DNA of 40,750 bases from JBFHDX01 sp041584475 (GTDB lineage Bacteria; Pseudomonadota; Alphaproteobacteria; UBA8366; JADFVY01), in assembly GCA_041584475.1 (NCBI GenBank), contig JBFHDX010000023.1, forward strand, positions 1-40,750, given 5' to 3'. Below the pieces are notes generated by a model. It saw only the letters and a program-made list of their open reading frames with translations, ran no database searches and was not told the DNA's origin. A program made the translations under genes and the position numbers. Below, piece by piece: positions 29,385-38,227 of the stretch (its first letter is position 1; each line of letters opens with the position of its first letter).

Positions 29385-30724
29385 CCTCGCCTCCCGCGGA
29401 GCTTGGTCTTCTTGATCAGCCCTTCATACTGGTGTGCGAGCATGTGGGCGTGGATCTGGCCGACCGTGTCCATGGTAACGCTGACGACGATCAGCAGGCT
29501 GGTGCCGCCGAAATAGAACGGGACGGCGTATTGCGTGCGCAAGATCTCCGGCATGATGCAGACGGCGGCGAGATAGGCGGCGCCCACGAGTGTCAGACGC
29601 GTCAGGACGTAGTCGAGATATTCGGCCGTGTTCTTGCCGGGGCGGATCCCGGGTATGAAGCCGCCGTATTTCTTCAGGTTGTCGGCCGTGTCCGCGGGAT
29701 TGAAGACGATTGCGGTATAGAAGAACGCAAAGAACACGATCAAGGCGACGTAGATCAGCAGGAACCCGGGTTGCCCCTGTCCGAGGAAGGCGGTGATGCT
29801 GGTCAGCCATTCGGGGCCCTGGCCGCTGGCAAAGCCGGCGAACGTCGCTGGCAGCAGAAGCAGCGAGCTCGCGAAAATCGGAGGAATGACGCCAGACGTG
29901 TTCAGCTTCAACGGCAGATGCGAGGACTCGCCCCCGAACATCCGGTTGCCGACCTGTCGTTTGGGATATTGCACGAGGACGCGGCGCTGAGCACGCTCCA
30001 TGAAGACGATGAAGGCGATCACGGCGACCGCCATCACGAGCAGGAACAGAATCAGCGCTGTCGGCAGCGCTCCGGTCTTGCCGAGTTCGAACGTCGTCGC
30101 CAGCGCCACCGGCAGGTTGGCGACGATGCCGGCGAAAATGATCAGTGAGATGCCGTTGCCGACGCCGCGCTGGGTGATCTGTTCGCCCAGCCACATCAGG
30201 AACATCGTGCCGCCGACGATGGTGATCACCGTCGTCGCTTCGAAGAACAACCCGGGATTGACGACGACGGAGCCGACGGAACTCGTGCTTCGCTCCAGCC
30301 CGATGGCAATGCCGTAACCCTGAAAGGCGGCCAGCACGACCGTCAGATAGCGGGTGTACTGGTTGATCTTCTTGCGTCCGGTCTCGCCTTCCTTCTTCAG
30401 CTCCTCGAGGGTCGGCACGACCGCCGTCATCAGCTGCATGATGATCGACGCCGAGATATAGGGCATGACGTTCAGGGCAAAGATCGTCATGCGGCTGAGG
30501 GCGCCGCCCGCGAACATATCGAACATGCCGATGATGCCGCCCTGCTGGCGTGAAAACACGTCGTCGAGCGCGGCAGGATCGATGCCGGGAAGCGGGATGT
30601 AGGTTCCGAGTCGGTAGATGACGAGCGCGCCGAGCGTGAACCAGAGGCGCTTTTTCAGCTCCGTTGCCTTGCTGAAGGCGCCGAAGTTGAAGTTGGCGGC
30701 TAGCTGTTCAGCGGCAGATGCCAT
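29381..30724 (-). CDS. secY: Protein translocase subunit SecY
   Basis: SecY of 447 residues, the channel of the Sec translocon, with ten predicted membrane segments. Conserved parts: LKKRLWFTLGALVIYRLGTY-type first helix, PYISASIIMQL, RGVGNGISLIIF, the FIPGIRPGKNTAEYLDYVL loop and the C-terminal QYEGLIKK. The ATG at 30724 is chosen over upstream frames because it gives the normal N terminus MASAAEQ. It lies 37 bases after rplO and overlaps adk by 4 bases. Confidence 0.98.
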   Translation of the reverse strand: MASAAEQLAANFNFGAFSKATELKKRLWFTLGALVIYRLGTYIPLPGIDPAALDDVFSRQQGGIIGMFDMFAGGALSRMTIFALNVMPYISASIIMQLMTAVVPTLEELKKEGETGRKKINQYTRYLTVVLAAFQGYGIAIGLERSTSSVGSVVVNPGLFFEATTVITIVGGTMFLMWLGEQITQRGVGNGISLIIFAGIVANLPVALATTFELGKTGALPTALILFLLVMAVAVIAFIVFMERAQRRVLVQYPKRQVGNRMFGGESSHLPLKLNTSGVIPPIFASSLLLLPATFAGFASGQGPEWLTSITAFLGQGQPGFLLIYVALIVFFAFFYTAIVFNPADTADNLKKYGGFIPGIRPGKNTAEYLDYVLTRLTLVGAAYLAAVCIMPEILRTQYAVPFYFGGTSLLIVVSVTMDTVGQIHAHMLAHQYEGLIKKTKLRGRRG

Positions 30725-30761
30725 GATGCAGATCCTTGCCGGATCGCTCCGGCCCTCGTCC

Positions 30762-31334
30762 TTAGTTGTCGCCCGGCGGCGCTTCCGAGGCGGCTGCACC
30801 CGGGTCCCGCTTCAGGCGGGCCTTCGCCTTGCGTTCGGCCTTCTTGCCGACTTTCCGTTTCGGATCGACCACGCGTTCCGGCAGCACAACCTGCCCTCCC
30901 GCCGCTTCGACCGCGGCAACGGCCGATCGGGAGGCTCCCGCAACCTCAATCGTTACTTTGGTCTTCAGCTCTCCCTTTGCAAGAAGACGCACGCCGTCAC
31001 CGATACGCCGACCGACGAGGCCGGCCCCGGCGAGGGCGGCCGCGTCGACCGGTTTCTTCGGATCGATGCGCTTGGCATCGATCGCCTGTTGCAGTCGGCC
31101 GAGATTGACGACGACGAAACTCTTCGCGAACAGGTTCCTGAAACCGCGCTTCGGGAGCCGGCGGTAGACCGGCATTTGCCCGCCCTCGAAGCCCTTGATG
31201 TTGGCGCCACTGCGGGATTTCTGGCCCTTGACGCCGCGTCCGCCCGTCTTGCCCTTGCCGGACCCGATGCCGCGACCGACACGGGTCGGGGACGCGCGCG
31301 CTCCCGGGTTGTCGGAAAGTTCGTTTAGTTTCAT
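30762..31334 (-). CDS. rplO: 50S ribosomal protein L15 with a C-terminal extension
   Basis: L15 of 190 residues: the N-terminal MKLNELSDNPGARASPTRVG and GSGKGKTGGRGVKGQKSRSG, then RLPKRGFRN. E. coli L15 has 144 residues and alphaproteobacterial ones about 150-165. Here about 30 extra residues, first Lys/Arg-rich and then Ala/Pro/Glu-rich, follow the folded part. 41 bases after rpmD. Confidence 0.97.
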   Translation of the reverse strand: MKLNELSDNPGARASPTRVGRGIGSGKGKTGGRGVKGQKSRSGANIKGFEGGQMPVYRRLPKRGFRNLFAKSFVVVNLGRLQQAIDAKRIDPKKPVDAAALAGAGLVGRRIGDGVRLLAKGELKTKVTIEVAGASRSAVAAVEAAGGQVVLPERVVDPKRKVGKKAERKAKARLKRDPGAAASEAPPGDN

Positions 31335-31375
31335 AGACCGAGTCCCTTCAGTGTCGGGCTGGACGTGCAGCGCCC

Positions 31376-31573
31376 TCAGCCGGAATCCTCGACGCGCACC
31401 AGATGTTTGACCTTGTCGATCATGCCGCGAACCGCCGGCGTGTCCTCGAGTTCCCGGGTGCGGTGCATCTTGTTGAGTCCGAGACCGACAAGCGTCGCGC
31501 GCTGGTCGCTCGGACGGCGGATCGGACTACCGGTCTGCGTCACCCTGAGCGTCTTCTTCTTCGCTTCAGCCAT
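31376..31573 (-). CDS. rpmD: 50S ribosomal protein L30
   Basis: L30 of 65 residues: TLRVTQTGSPIRRPSDQRAT and LGLNKMHRTRELEDTPAVRG, the common short bacterial form. It is 4 bases after rpsE, so probably coupled to it. Nothing unusual. Confidence 0.97.
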   Translation of the reverse strand: MAEAKKKTLRVTQTGSPIRRPSDQRATLVGLGLNKMHRTRELEDTPAVRGMIDKVKHLVRVEDSG

Positions 31574-31577
31574 TTCG

Positions 31578-32129
31578 TTATTCCCTCGCCGCCGCGTCGC
31601 CGGCGCGGCGGCCGACGATCTCGCTGACCTTCTTGCCCCGTTTGGCAGCCACGGCGCGCGGCGACATGCAGTCGCCGAGCGCCGCGAAGGCCGCCTTGAT
31701 CATGTTGTGCGGGTTGGACGTGCCGACCGATTTGGCGACGACGTCCTGCACGCCGAGCGCCTCGAACACGGCGCGGATCGGGCCGCCAGCGATGATGCCG
31801 GTGCCCGGGGGCGCGTTCCGCAGAACGACGCGGCCCGCGCCGTACCGACCTTCGACATCGTGATGCAGCGTCCGACCCTCGCGCAGCGGGATGCGAACCA
31901 TGGCTTTGCGCGCATTCTCGGTTGCCTTGCGAATGGCCTCGGGCACCTCGCGCGCCTTGCCGGCTCCGTAGCCGACGCGGCCCTTGCCGTCTCCAACCAC
32001 CATGATCGCGGCAAACCCGAAGCGCCGGCCGCCTTTGACAACCTTGGCGACGCGGTTGATGCCGACGAGCTTCTCGATGAACTCGGATTCCTCGCGCGGC
32101 GCGCGGTCTTCCCTCGGTGATCGTGCCAT
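31578..32129 (-). CDS. rpsE: 30S ribosomal protein S5
   Basis: S5 of 183 residues, involved in decoding accuracy and mRNA entry. The double-stranded RNA-binding N half holds FIEKLVGINRVAKVVKGGRR and GDGKGRVGYGAGKAREVPEA. The C half holds APPGTGIIAGGPIRAVFEA. The short Arg/Glu-rich N-terminal leader and a tail of about 15 residues are within the alphaproteobacterial range. 15 bases after rplR. Confidence 0.98.
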   Translation of the reverse strand: MARSPREDRAPREESEFIEKLVGINRVAKVVKGGRRFGFAAIMVVGDGKGRVGYGAGKAREVPEAIRKATENARKAMVRIPLREGRTLHHDVEGRYGAGRVVLRNAPPGTGIIAGGPIRAVFEALGVQDVVAKSVGTSNPHNMIKAAFAALGDCMSPRAVAAKRGKKVSEIVGRRAGDAAARE

Positions 32130-32144
32130 GCGTTCCGGCCCTCG

Positions 32145-32507
32145 CTAAAAACTCAATCCTGCTTCACGTGCCGCGTTGGCCAAGGCCTCCACGCGGCCGT
32201 GATAGGCATAGCCACCACGGTCGAACACCACCTCGGACACACCGGCCTTCTGCGCGCGCTCGGCGATCAACTTGCCGACCTGCGCCGCCGCATCGGTGTT
32301 CGCGCCGGTCTTCAGTTTGCCGCGCAGGTCCTTCTCGACCGACGACGCGGCGGCCAGTGTCCTGCCCTGGGCATCATCGATGACCTGGGCATAGATGTGC
32401 ATGCTCGAGCGAAATACCGACAGCCGCGGCCGACCCTTGCCGAGCTTGCGCAGCTGATACCTGGAACGCCGCCTCCGGCGCTCGAAAAGTCGTTTCGCGT
32501 TCAACAT
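32145..32507 (-). CDS. rplR: 50S ribosomal protein L18
   Basis: L18 of 120 residues, a 5S rRNA binder: RRRRSRYQLRKL, RPRLSVFRSSMHIYAQVIDD, then AERAQKAGVSEVVFDRGGY and YHGRVEALANAAREAGL. Normal length and motifs; 11 bases after rplF. Confidence 0.98.
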   Translation of the reverse strand: MLNAKRLFERRRRRSRYQLRKLGKGRPRLSVFRSSMHIYAQVIDDAQGRTLAAASSVEKDLRGKLKTGANTDAAAQVGKLIAERAQKAGVSEVVFDRGGYAYHGRVEALANAAREAGLSF

Positions 32508-32518
32508 CGCCGTGGCAC

Positions 32519-33052
32519 CTACTTCTTCTTGCCTTCCTTGCGCGCGATATATTCACCCTCGTACTTGATGCCCTTGCCCTTGTAAGGCTCGGGCGGGCGA
32601 TAGGCGCGAATTTCGCTGGCGACCTGGCCGACCTGACGCTTGTCGGCCCCGGACACCTCGATCGCCGTCGGGCGCTCGCATGTGATGGAGATGCCGTCAG
32701 GGATCGGGTAGTTGATGTCGTGGCTGTAACCCAGCTGCAGGTTCAGCGTCTTGCCCTGCACGGCGGCGCGATAGCCGACGCCGTTGATCTCCATGCGGAC
32801 GGAAAATCCCTGGGACGCACCGATTACCGCATTGTTGATCAGGCTGCGCACGGTTCCCCACATGGTCCGCGAGCGCTGGCTGTCGTCGCGCGGCGCGACG
32901 ACGATTCTGCCATCTTCCTGCGTCACCGTCACCGCCTCGTTGAGCGGCACCGATAGCGTTCCCTTGCTGCCTTTGGCGGTCAGCACGTTGTCGGCGATCG
33001 CCACCTCGACGCCGCCGGGGATCTCAACGGGGTGCTTGCCAACTCGCGACAT
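32519..33052 (-). CDS. rplF: 50S ribosomal protein L6
   Basis: L6 of 177 residues with the two repeated L6 domains: MSRVGKHPVEIPGGVEV at the start, GYRAAVQGKTLNLQLGYSH in the middle, and GADKRQVGQVASEIRAYRPP and EPYKGKGIKY near the end. Located near the GTPase centre of the large subunit. Nine bases after rpsH. Confidence 0.98.
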   Translation of the reverse strand: MSRVGKHPVEIPGGVEVAIADNVLTAKGSKGTLSVPLNEAVTVTQEDGRIVVAPRDDSQRSRTMWGTVRSLINNAVIGASQGFSVRMEINGVGYRAAVQGKTLNLQLGYSHDINYPIPDGISITCERPTAIEVSGADKRQVGQVASEIRAYRPPEPYKGKGIKYEGEYIARKEGKKK

Positions 33053-33061
33053 CGTCTTCTC

Positions 33062-33460
33062 CTAGAACACCCGGCAAATAACTTCGCCGCCGACATTGGC
33101 GGCCCGCGCCTCGGCGTCCGACATCACGCCACGGGGCGTCGACAGGATCGCGATGCCGAGGCCGTTGTACACCGGCTGAAGCTTCCTGATGCTCGAATAG
33201 ACGCGGCGGCCCGGCTTCGAGATGCGGTTGATCTCGCGGATCACCGGCTCACCCTCGGCGTATTTGAGCTCCACGGTCAACTCCGAGATACCGGTGCGAA
33301 GCTCGGCCAGACTGTAGCCGCGGATGTAGCCCTCGCGCTGCAGCACGTCGAGCACGTTGCTGCGCAACCGCGACGCGGGAACCGTAATCGTCGTCTTGCC
33401 GGCACGCTGCCCGTTGCGAATGCGGGTCAGCATGTCACCAAGGGGGTCCGTCATCGTCAT
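33062..33460 (-). CDS. rpsH: 30S ribosomal protein S8
   Basis: S8 of 132 residues: DPLGDMLTRIRNGQRAGK, LDVLQREGYIRGY, SKPGRRVYS and the C-terminal LSTPRGVMSDAEAR with GGEVICRVF. In E. coli S8 is the translational repressor of the spc operon; whether that holds here cannot be read from the sequence. Two ATGs (MTMTDP) are possible starts. Confidence 0.98.
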   Translation of the reverse strand: MTMTDPLGDMLTRIRNGQRAGKTTITVPASRLRSNVLDVLQREGYIRGYSLAELRTGISELTVELKYAEGEPVIREINRISKPGRRVYSSIRKLQPVYNGLGIAILSTPRGVMSDAEARAANVGGEVICRVF

Positions 33461-33474
33461 CGCCCGCGACCTCC

Positions 33475-33780
33475 TTACCAGCTCGACTTGACCATGCCCG
33501 GGATCTTCCCGGCGGAGCCAAGCTCTCGAAGCGCGATGCGCGAGAGCTTGAACTTGCGATAGACTCCGCGCGGGCGGCCCGATATCTCGCAGCGATTTCG
33601 AACCCGCACCGCGGAGCTGTTGCGCGGCATCTCGGCCAGCTTCAGCTGCGCCGCGAATCGCTCCTCGGCCGGCAACGACCGGTCGTTGACGATCGCCTTC
33701 AGCCGGGCGCGCTTCGCCGCGTAGCGCTGGGCGAGACGTGTCCGCCGCCGGTTTTTCTCGATGGCGCTTGTCTTAGCCAT
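33475..33780 (-). CDS. rpsN: 30S ribosomal protein S14 (zinc-independent form)
   Basis: S14 of 101 residues, the long form without CxxC zinc motifs: MAKTSAIEKNRRRTRLAQRY, NSSAVRVRNRCEISGRPRGV and FKLSRIALRELGSAGKIPG with the terminal KSSW. Assembles in the head of the small subunit. 21 bases after rplE. Confidence 0.98.
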   Translation of the reverse strand: MAKTSAIEKNRRRTRLAQRYAAKRARLKAIVNDRSLPAEERFAAQLKLAEMPRNSSAVRVRNRCEISGRPRGVYRKFKLSRIALRELGSAGKIPGMVKSSW

Positions 33781-33801
33781 ATCAGTACTCCATCCGCCCG
33801 C

Positions 33802-34344
33802 TCAGTTCATAAAGGGCACGTCGAAGCCCTTCAGCAGGGCCCTAGCCTCGTCATCCGTCCGGGCCGTCGTCACGATGACGATGTCCAGGCCGCGGATAGC
33901 ATCGACCTTGTCGTAGTCGATCTCGGGAAAGACGATCTGCTCCTTGAGCCCCATGGCGAAGTTGCCCTTGCCGTCGAAGCTGTCAGACGGAATCCCCCGA
34001 AAATCACGGACCCGCGGCAATGCAATCGTGACCAGCCGGTCCAGGAACTCGTACATGCGCTCGCGGCGCAACGTCACCTTCGCGCCGATCGGCATGCCTT
34101 CGCGCAGCTTGAAGGCGGCGATCGACTTCTTGGCACGGGTCACCACGGGCTTTTGGCCGGTAATCGCCGACAGGTCCTGGACCGCGCTGTTGATCTTCTT
34201 CGAGTCAGCGACGGCTTCGCCCATTCCCATGTTCACAACGATCTTCTCGAGGCGCGGCGCCTCCATCACGTTCTTGTATCCGAACTCGGAGATCAGCTCG
34301 GGTCTGATCGTTGTTTCGTAATGTTCGTGCAACCGTGACGTCAT
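33802..34344 (-). CDS. rplE: 50S ribosomal protein L5
   Basis: L5 of 180 residues, binding 5S rRNA in the central protuberance: EFGYKNVMEAPRLEKIVVNM, TGQKPVVTRAKKSIAAFKLR and IALPRVRDFRGIP, with DIVIVTTARTDDEARALL near the end. The frame is open for 49 more codons upstream through rplX, but the ATG at 34344 gives the normal start. 16 bases after rplX. Confidence 0.98.
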   Translation of the reverse strand: MTSRLHEHYETTIRPELISEFGYKNVMEAPRLEKIVVNMGMGEAVADSKKINSAVQDLSAITGQKPVVTRAKKSIAAFKLREGMPIGAKVTLRRERMYEFLDRLVTIALPRVRDFRGIPSDSFDGKGNFAMGLKEQIVFPEIDYDKVDAIRGLDIVIVTTARTDDEARALLKGFDVPFMN

Positions 34345-34360
34345 TGCGCAAATTCCCCGC

Positions 34361-34702
34361 TCAACCGTCGATCGTTTCGCCGGAACGCTTGGCGAACCGC
34401 ACCTTCTGCGGCTTCGCACCCTTGCCCTTGGTCTCGATGAACCTGAAGCCGACGCGCGTCGGCTTGCCGTCCTTGGGATCGACATGGGCAACGTTCGAGA
34501 TGTGCACCGGCGCCTCCTTCTCGACGATGCCGCCCGCGCTGTCGCGCCCGGGACGCGTATGCCGGCGCACGACGTTGACGCCCTGCACGATGACGCGCGC
34601 CTCGGCGGGCAGCACGCGGATGACGTCGCCCGTCTTGCCCTTGTCCTTGCCGGTCAGCACGACCACGCGGTCGCCTTTCCTGATCTTGTACTTCACTGCC
34701 AT
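34361..34702 (-). CDS. rplX: 50S ribosomal protein L24
   Basis: L24 of 113 residues with the KOW motif: KIRKGDRVVVLTGKDKGKTG, then VQGVNVVRRHTRPG and RVGFRF. It starts large-subunit assembly at the 5' end of 23S rRNA. ATG at 34702 is preferred; an in-frame GTG at 34729 would add nine residues not typical of L24. Confidence 0.96.
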   Translation of the reverse strand: MAVKYKIRKGDRVVVLTGKDKGKTGDVIRVLPAEARVIVQGVNVVRRHTRPGRDSAGGIVEKEAPVHISNVAHVDPKDGKPTRVGFRFIETKGKGAKPQKVRFAKRSGETIDG

Positions 34703-34738
34703 CGCTGCACCCGACTGCGCTTTCGCCACCCCCCGGCC

Positions 34739-35107
34739 TCACAGGACCTCGGGGGCCAGCGAGATGATCTTCATGAACTTCTTGGCCCGCAGCTCACGCG
34801 TGACCGGGCCGAAGATTCGCGTGCCGATCGGCTCGCCCTGCTTGTTGATCAGCACCGCCGCGTTGCGGTCGAAGCGGATCGACGAGCCGTCCTGGCGGCG
34901 CACCTCCTTCGCCGTGCGCACGATCACGGCGTGCAGCACGTCGCCCTTCTTGACGCGGCCGCGCGGGATCGCCTCCTTCACCGACACGACGATGACATCG
35001 CCGACGCCCGCGGTCTTGCGCTTGGCGCCGCCGAGCACCTTGATGCACTGGACGCGCCGTGCGCCGGAATTGTCGGCGACGTCCAGATTGGTCTGCATCT
35101 GAATCAT
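34739..35107 (-). CDS. rplN: 50S ribosomal protein L14
   Basis: L14 of 122 residues: MIQMQTNLDVADNSGARRVQ, GDVIVVSVKEAIPRG and VRTAKEVRRQDGS, and TRIFGPVTRELR. First gene of the spc segment. Its ATG overlaps the rpsQ stop by 4 bases (ATGA). No separate promoter seen between the S10 and spc segments. Confidence 0.98.
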   Translation of the reverse strand: MIQMQTNLDVADNSGARRVQCIKVLGGAKRKTAGVGDVIVVSVKEAIPRGRVKKGDVLHAVIVRTAKEVRRQDGSSIRFDRNAAVLINKQGEPIGTRIFGPVTRELRAKKFMKIISLAPEVL

Positions 35108-35364
35108 GTCGCCTGCTCCTTGACGGCCGGCGCCTCCTCGGCAATGACCTCCCAGGTCTTGCGCCTGGAGATCGGCCGGCATTCGCGGATCCGCACCACG
35201 TCGCCCTTCTTCGCGGCGTTCGCCTCGTCATGCGCCATGTACTTCTTCGACCGCGTGATGAACTTCTTGTAGACCGGGTGCCGGACACGGCGCTGAACCA
35301 GCACCACAACGGTCTTCTGCGCTGCGTCCGAAACCACCGTCCCCTGCAGTGTTCGCCTCGGCAT
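35104..35364 (-). CDS. rpsQ: 30S ribosomal protein S17
   Basis: S17 of 86 residues with an OB fold: MPRRTLQGTVVSDAAQKTVV, HPVYKKFITRSKKYMAHDE and GDVVRIRECRPISRRKTW. Normal length; last gene of the S10 segment. Confidence 0.98.
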   Translation of the reverse strand: MPRRTLQGTVVSDAAQKTVVVLVQRRVRHPVYKKFITRSKKYMAHDEANAAKKGDVVRIRECRPISRRKTWEVIAEEAPAVKEQAT

Positions 35365-35378
35365 CGTCCCAATCTCCC

Positions 35379-35573
35379 CTACGAAGCCTTGCGCTTCTGG
35401 CTGAGGATCGTCTTGATGCGCGCGATGTCGTGCCGCACCTGGCCGACGCGCGCGGTGTTCTCGAGCTGCCCCGTCGCCTGCTGAAAGCGCAGGTTGAAGG
35501 CCTCCTTGCGCAGCGCCATCAGCTGCTCGCGCAGCTCGTCCGGGGTCTTCTGGCGCAGTTCGCTCGCTTTCAT
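35379..35573 (-). CDS. rpmC: 50S ribosomal protein L29
   Basis: L29 of 64 residues: MKASELRQKTPDELREQLMA, then FNLRFQQATGQLENTARVGQ and ARIKTIL. It lies at the exit of the peptide tunnel, where trigger factor and SRP bind. Four bases after rplP. Confidence 0.98.
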   Translation of the reverse strand: MKASELRQKTPDELREQLMALRKEAFNLRFQQATGQLENTARVGQVRHDIARIKTILSQKRKAS

Positions 35574-35577
35574 CGCA

Positions 35578-35997
35578 TCAATCCTCCAGGCCCAGGCGGC
35601 TCACGAACCGCGTCTGCACCGGGAGCTTGGCCGCGGCCAGCTCGAACGCGCGGCGGGCGGTCGCGCCATCGACGCCTTCCATTTCGAACATGATGCGGCC
35701 CGGCTTGACTCGGCACATCCAGTATTCCGGCGACCCCTTGCCCTTACCCATACGCACTTCCGCCGGCTTGGTGCTAACCGGGACGTCCGGGAACACGCGG
35801 ATCCAGACCTTGCCGACGCGCCGCACATGGCGCGTGATGGCGCGACGCGCGGCCTCGATCTGGCGCGCCGTGACCCGTCCGGTCGTCGTCGCCTTGAGGC
35901 CGTAGCTGCCGAAATTCAGCTCGGTTCCGCGGTTGGCGAGGCCGTGGATGCGGCCCTTGTGCTGCTTGCGGAATTTCGTTCGCTTCGGACTGAGCAT
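35578..35997 (-). CDS. rplP: 50S ribosomal protein L16
   Basis: L16 of 139 residues: MLSPKRTKFRKQHKGR, FGSYGLKATTTGRVTARQIE, WIRVFPDVPVSTKPAEVRMG and KGSPEYWMCRVKPGRIMFE. It helps to position tRNA in the A site. The frame is open far upstream through rpsC, but only the ATG at 35997 gives L16. 40 bases after rpsC. Confidence 0.98.
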   Translation of the reverse strand: MLSPKRTKFRKQHKGRIHGLANRGTELNFGSYGLKATTTGRVTARQIEAARRAITRHVRRVGKVWIRVFPDVPVSTKPAEVRMGKGKGSPEYWMCRVKPGRIMFEMEGVDGATARRAFELAAAKLPVQTRFVSRLGLED

Positions 35998-36037
35998 GTT
36001 CCCGTGGTCCCGTTCCTGTGCCTCTGCACCGCCGCCG

Positions 36038-36715
36038 TCAGCGTGCCTGCTGCTGGTCCTGCGCGCGTTTGTCCTGGGCCATCGGGTCGTGGGCGAGGAT
36101 CTCGCCCTTGAAGACCCAGACCTTGACCCCGCACGTCCCGTAGGTCGTCTTGGCCGTGGCGATGCCGTAGTCGACGTCCGCCCGCAGCGTGTGCAGCGGC
36201 ACCCGGCCTTCGCGATACCATTCGGTGCGCGCGATCTCGGCGCCGCCCAGCCGGCCGCCGCAGTTGATGCGGATGCCCTGCGCGCCAAGGCGCATCGCCG
36301 ACTGCACGGCGCGCTTCATGGCCCGGCGGAAGGCGACGCGACGCTCCAATTGCTGGGCGATGTTCTCGGCCACGAGCTTGGCATCGACCTCGGGCTTTCG
36401 GACCTCGACGATGTTGAGGTTGACCTCGGACCCCGTCATCTTGATCAGGTCCTGTCGTAGCTTCTCGATGTCGGCACCCTTCTTGCCGATGACGACGCCC
36501 GGACGCGCGCTGTAAATCGTCACGCGGGCCTTCTTCGCCGGCCGCTCGATGACGACGCGCGAGATCCCGGCCTGGCTCAGCCGACCCTCGATGTATTTGC
36601 GCAGCCGGATGTCCTGGTGCAGCAGGTCGGCGTAGCCGCGGCCGGCGAACCAGCGCGAATCCCAGGTCCGGTTGATGCCGAGGCGGAGCCCGACCGGGTT
36701 GACTTTCTGGCCCAT
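36038..36715 (-). CDS. rpsC: 30S ribosomal protein S3
   Basis: S3 of 225 residues: MGQKVNPVGLRLGINRTWDS, a KH domain with VVIGKKGADIEKLR, and the C-terminal domain with GIRINCGGRLGGAEIARTEW. Part of the mRNA entry tunnel. The tail is Gln/Asp-rich (AQDKRAQDQQQAR). The ATG shares one base with the rplV stop (TGATG). Confidence 0.98.
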   Translation of the reverse strand: MGQKVNPVGLRLGINRTWDSRWFAGRGYADLLHQDIRLRKYIEGRLSQAGISRVVIERPAKKARVTIYSARPGVVIGKKGADIEKLRQDLIKMTGSEVNLNIVEVRKPEVDAKLVAENIAQQLERRVAFRRAMKRAVQSAMRLGAQGIRINCGGRLGGAEIARTEWYREGRVPLHTLRADVDYGIATAKTTYGTCGVKVWVFKGEILAHDPMAQDKRAQDQQQAR

Positions 36716-37095
36716 CAGACGGCCTCCTCACGTTCGCGCACGACGACGGTCAGGTTGCTGAACGGCTTCATGATGCGCGCTCCGCGGCCGCGCGCCCGCG
36801 CGCGGAAGCGTTTCATCACGAACGCCTTGCCGACGGTCGCCTCCTTGACGAACAGGCGGTCGACGTCGAGCTGGTGGTTGTTCTCGGCATTGGCGATGGC
36901 GGCCTGCAGCACCTTCTTCACCTCGCGCGAGATCCGCCGCTTCGAAAAGGTCAGGTCGGCCAGCGCCTTGCCCACGGGCTGGCCGCGGATCAGCTGCGCC
37001 ACCAGATTGAGCTTCTGGGGGCTGGTGCGCATGAGCTTCGCGAACGCCTTCGCCTCGCTGTCCGCCAAACTCCTCTCGCGTGCCGGCTTGCCCAT
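36715..37095 (-). CDS. rplV: 50S ribosomal protein L22
   Basis: L22 of 126 residues: AKLMRTSPQKLNLVAQLIRG, then KVLQAAIANAENNHQLDVD and the tunnel-loop RARGRGARIMKPFSNLTVVV. The loop lines the peptide exit tunnel. Three bases after rpsS. Confidence 0.98.
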   Translation of the reverse strand: MGKPARERSLADSEAKAFAKLMRTSPQKLNLVAQLIRGQPVGKALADLTFSKRRISREVKKVLQAAIANAENNHQLDVDRLFVKEATVGKAFVMKRFRARARGRGARIMKPFSNLTVVVREREEAV

Positions 37096-37098
37096 CGC

Positions 37099-37377
37099 TC
37101 AGCGCCTCTTTGCCTTCTTGTCCGCCGCGTGGCCGTAGTAGGTCCGGGTCGGCGCGAATTCGCCGAACTTGTGACCCACCATGTTCTCGGTCACGAGAAC
37201 GGGCAGGAACTTCTGGCCGTTGTAGACCCCGAAGGTCAGGCCGACGAACTGCGGCAGGATCGTCGAGCGCCGCGACCACGTCTTGATGACCGTGTTGCGA
37301 CCCGATCCATGCGCAGCTTCCGCCTTCTTAAGCAGATAGCCGTCTACGAACGGACCTTTCCAAACCGAGCGTGCCAA
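37099..37377 (-). CDS. rpsS: 30S ribosomal protein S19
   Basis: S19 of 92 residues: MARSVWKGPFVDGYLLKK, TWSRRSTILPQFVGLTFGVY and GHKFGEFAPTRTYYGHAADK. Forms a pair with S13 in the head. 15 bases after rplB. Confidence 0.98.
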   Translation of the reverse strand: MARSVWKGPFVDGYLLKKAEAAHGSGRNTVIKTWSRRSTILPQFVGLTFGVYNGQKFLPVLVTENMVGHKFGEFAPTRTYYGHAADKKAKRR

Positions 37378-37392
37378 GGTGACGCCCTCCTA

Positions 37393-38223
37393 TTACTTCT
37401 TGCGGTGCCGACGCCGGATGATCAGCGAGTCGGTCTTCTTGTTGTGCCTCGTCTTCCTGCCCTTGGTCGGCTTGCCCCAGGGCGTGACCGGATGGCGCCC
37501 CCCCGACGTGCGGCCCTCGCCGCCGCCGTGCGGATGGTCGACCGGGTTCATGGCGACGCCGCGCACCGACGGGCGCTTGCCCAGCCAGCGCTTGCGGCCC
37601 GCCTTGCCGAGCTTGATATTGGCCTGATCCGGGTTCGATACGGCGCCGATCGTGGCGATGCATTCGCCGCGCACCATGCGCAATTCACCGGAGGAGAGCT
37701 TGATCTGCGCGTAGCCGGCATCGCGGCCGACCAGCTGCACGTAGCTGCCGGCAGCCCGCGCGATCTGCCCGCCGCGGCCGGCCTTCAGCTCGACATTGTG
37801 CACGATCGTGCCGACCGGAATACTGGCCAGCGGCATCGCGTTGCCCGGCTTGATGTCGGCGCGCTCGCTGGCGACCACGCTGTCGCCGACCTGCAGCCGC
37901 TGCGGCGCCAGGATATAGCTCTGCTCGCCGTCCTCGTAACGCAGCAGCGCGATGAAGGCGGTCCGGTTGGGATCGTACTCGATCCGCTCGACCGTCGCCG
38001 GCACGTCGAACTTGCGCCGCCGGAAATCGATGATCCGGTAGCGCCGCTTGTGTCCGCCGCCGCGCCGCCGCGCCGTGATATGGCCCTGGTTGTTGCGGCC
38101 GCCCTTCTTGGTCAGCCCCTCGGTCAGGGCCTTGACCGGCTTGCCGCGGTGCAGGCCCGAGCGGTCGACGAGAACGAGGTTCCGCTGCGACGGCGTGACC
38201 GGATTGAATGTCTTGAGCGCCAT
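37393..38223 (-). CDS. rplB: 50S ribosomal protein L2
   Basis: L2 of 276 residues, essential for subunit joining and peptidyl transfer: MALKTFNPVTPSQRNLVLVD, RRRGGGHKRRYRIIDFRR, LKAGRGGQIARAAGSYVQL and the C-terminal GVAMNPVDHPHGGGEGRTSG, which holds the conserved His near the catalytic centre. Four bases after rplW. Confidence 0.98.
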   Translation of the reverse strand: MALKTFNPVTPSQRNLVLVDRSGLHRGKPVKALTEGLTKKGGRNNQGHITARRRGGGHKRRYRIIDFRRRKFDVPATVERIEYDPNRTAFIALLRYEDGEQSYILAPQRLQVGDSVVASERADIKPGNAMPLASIPVGTIVHNVELKAGRGGQIARAAGSYVQLVGRDAGYAQIKLSSGELRMVRGECIATIGAVSNPDQANIKLGKAGRKRWLGKRPSVRGVAMNPVDHPHGGGEGRTSGGRHPVTPWGKPTKGRKTRHNKKTDSLIIRRRHRKK

Positions 38224-38227
38224 TGTT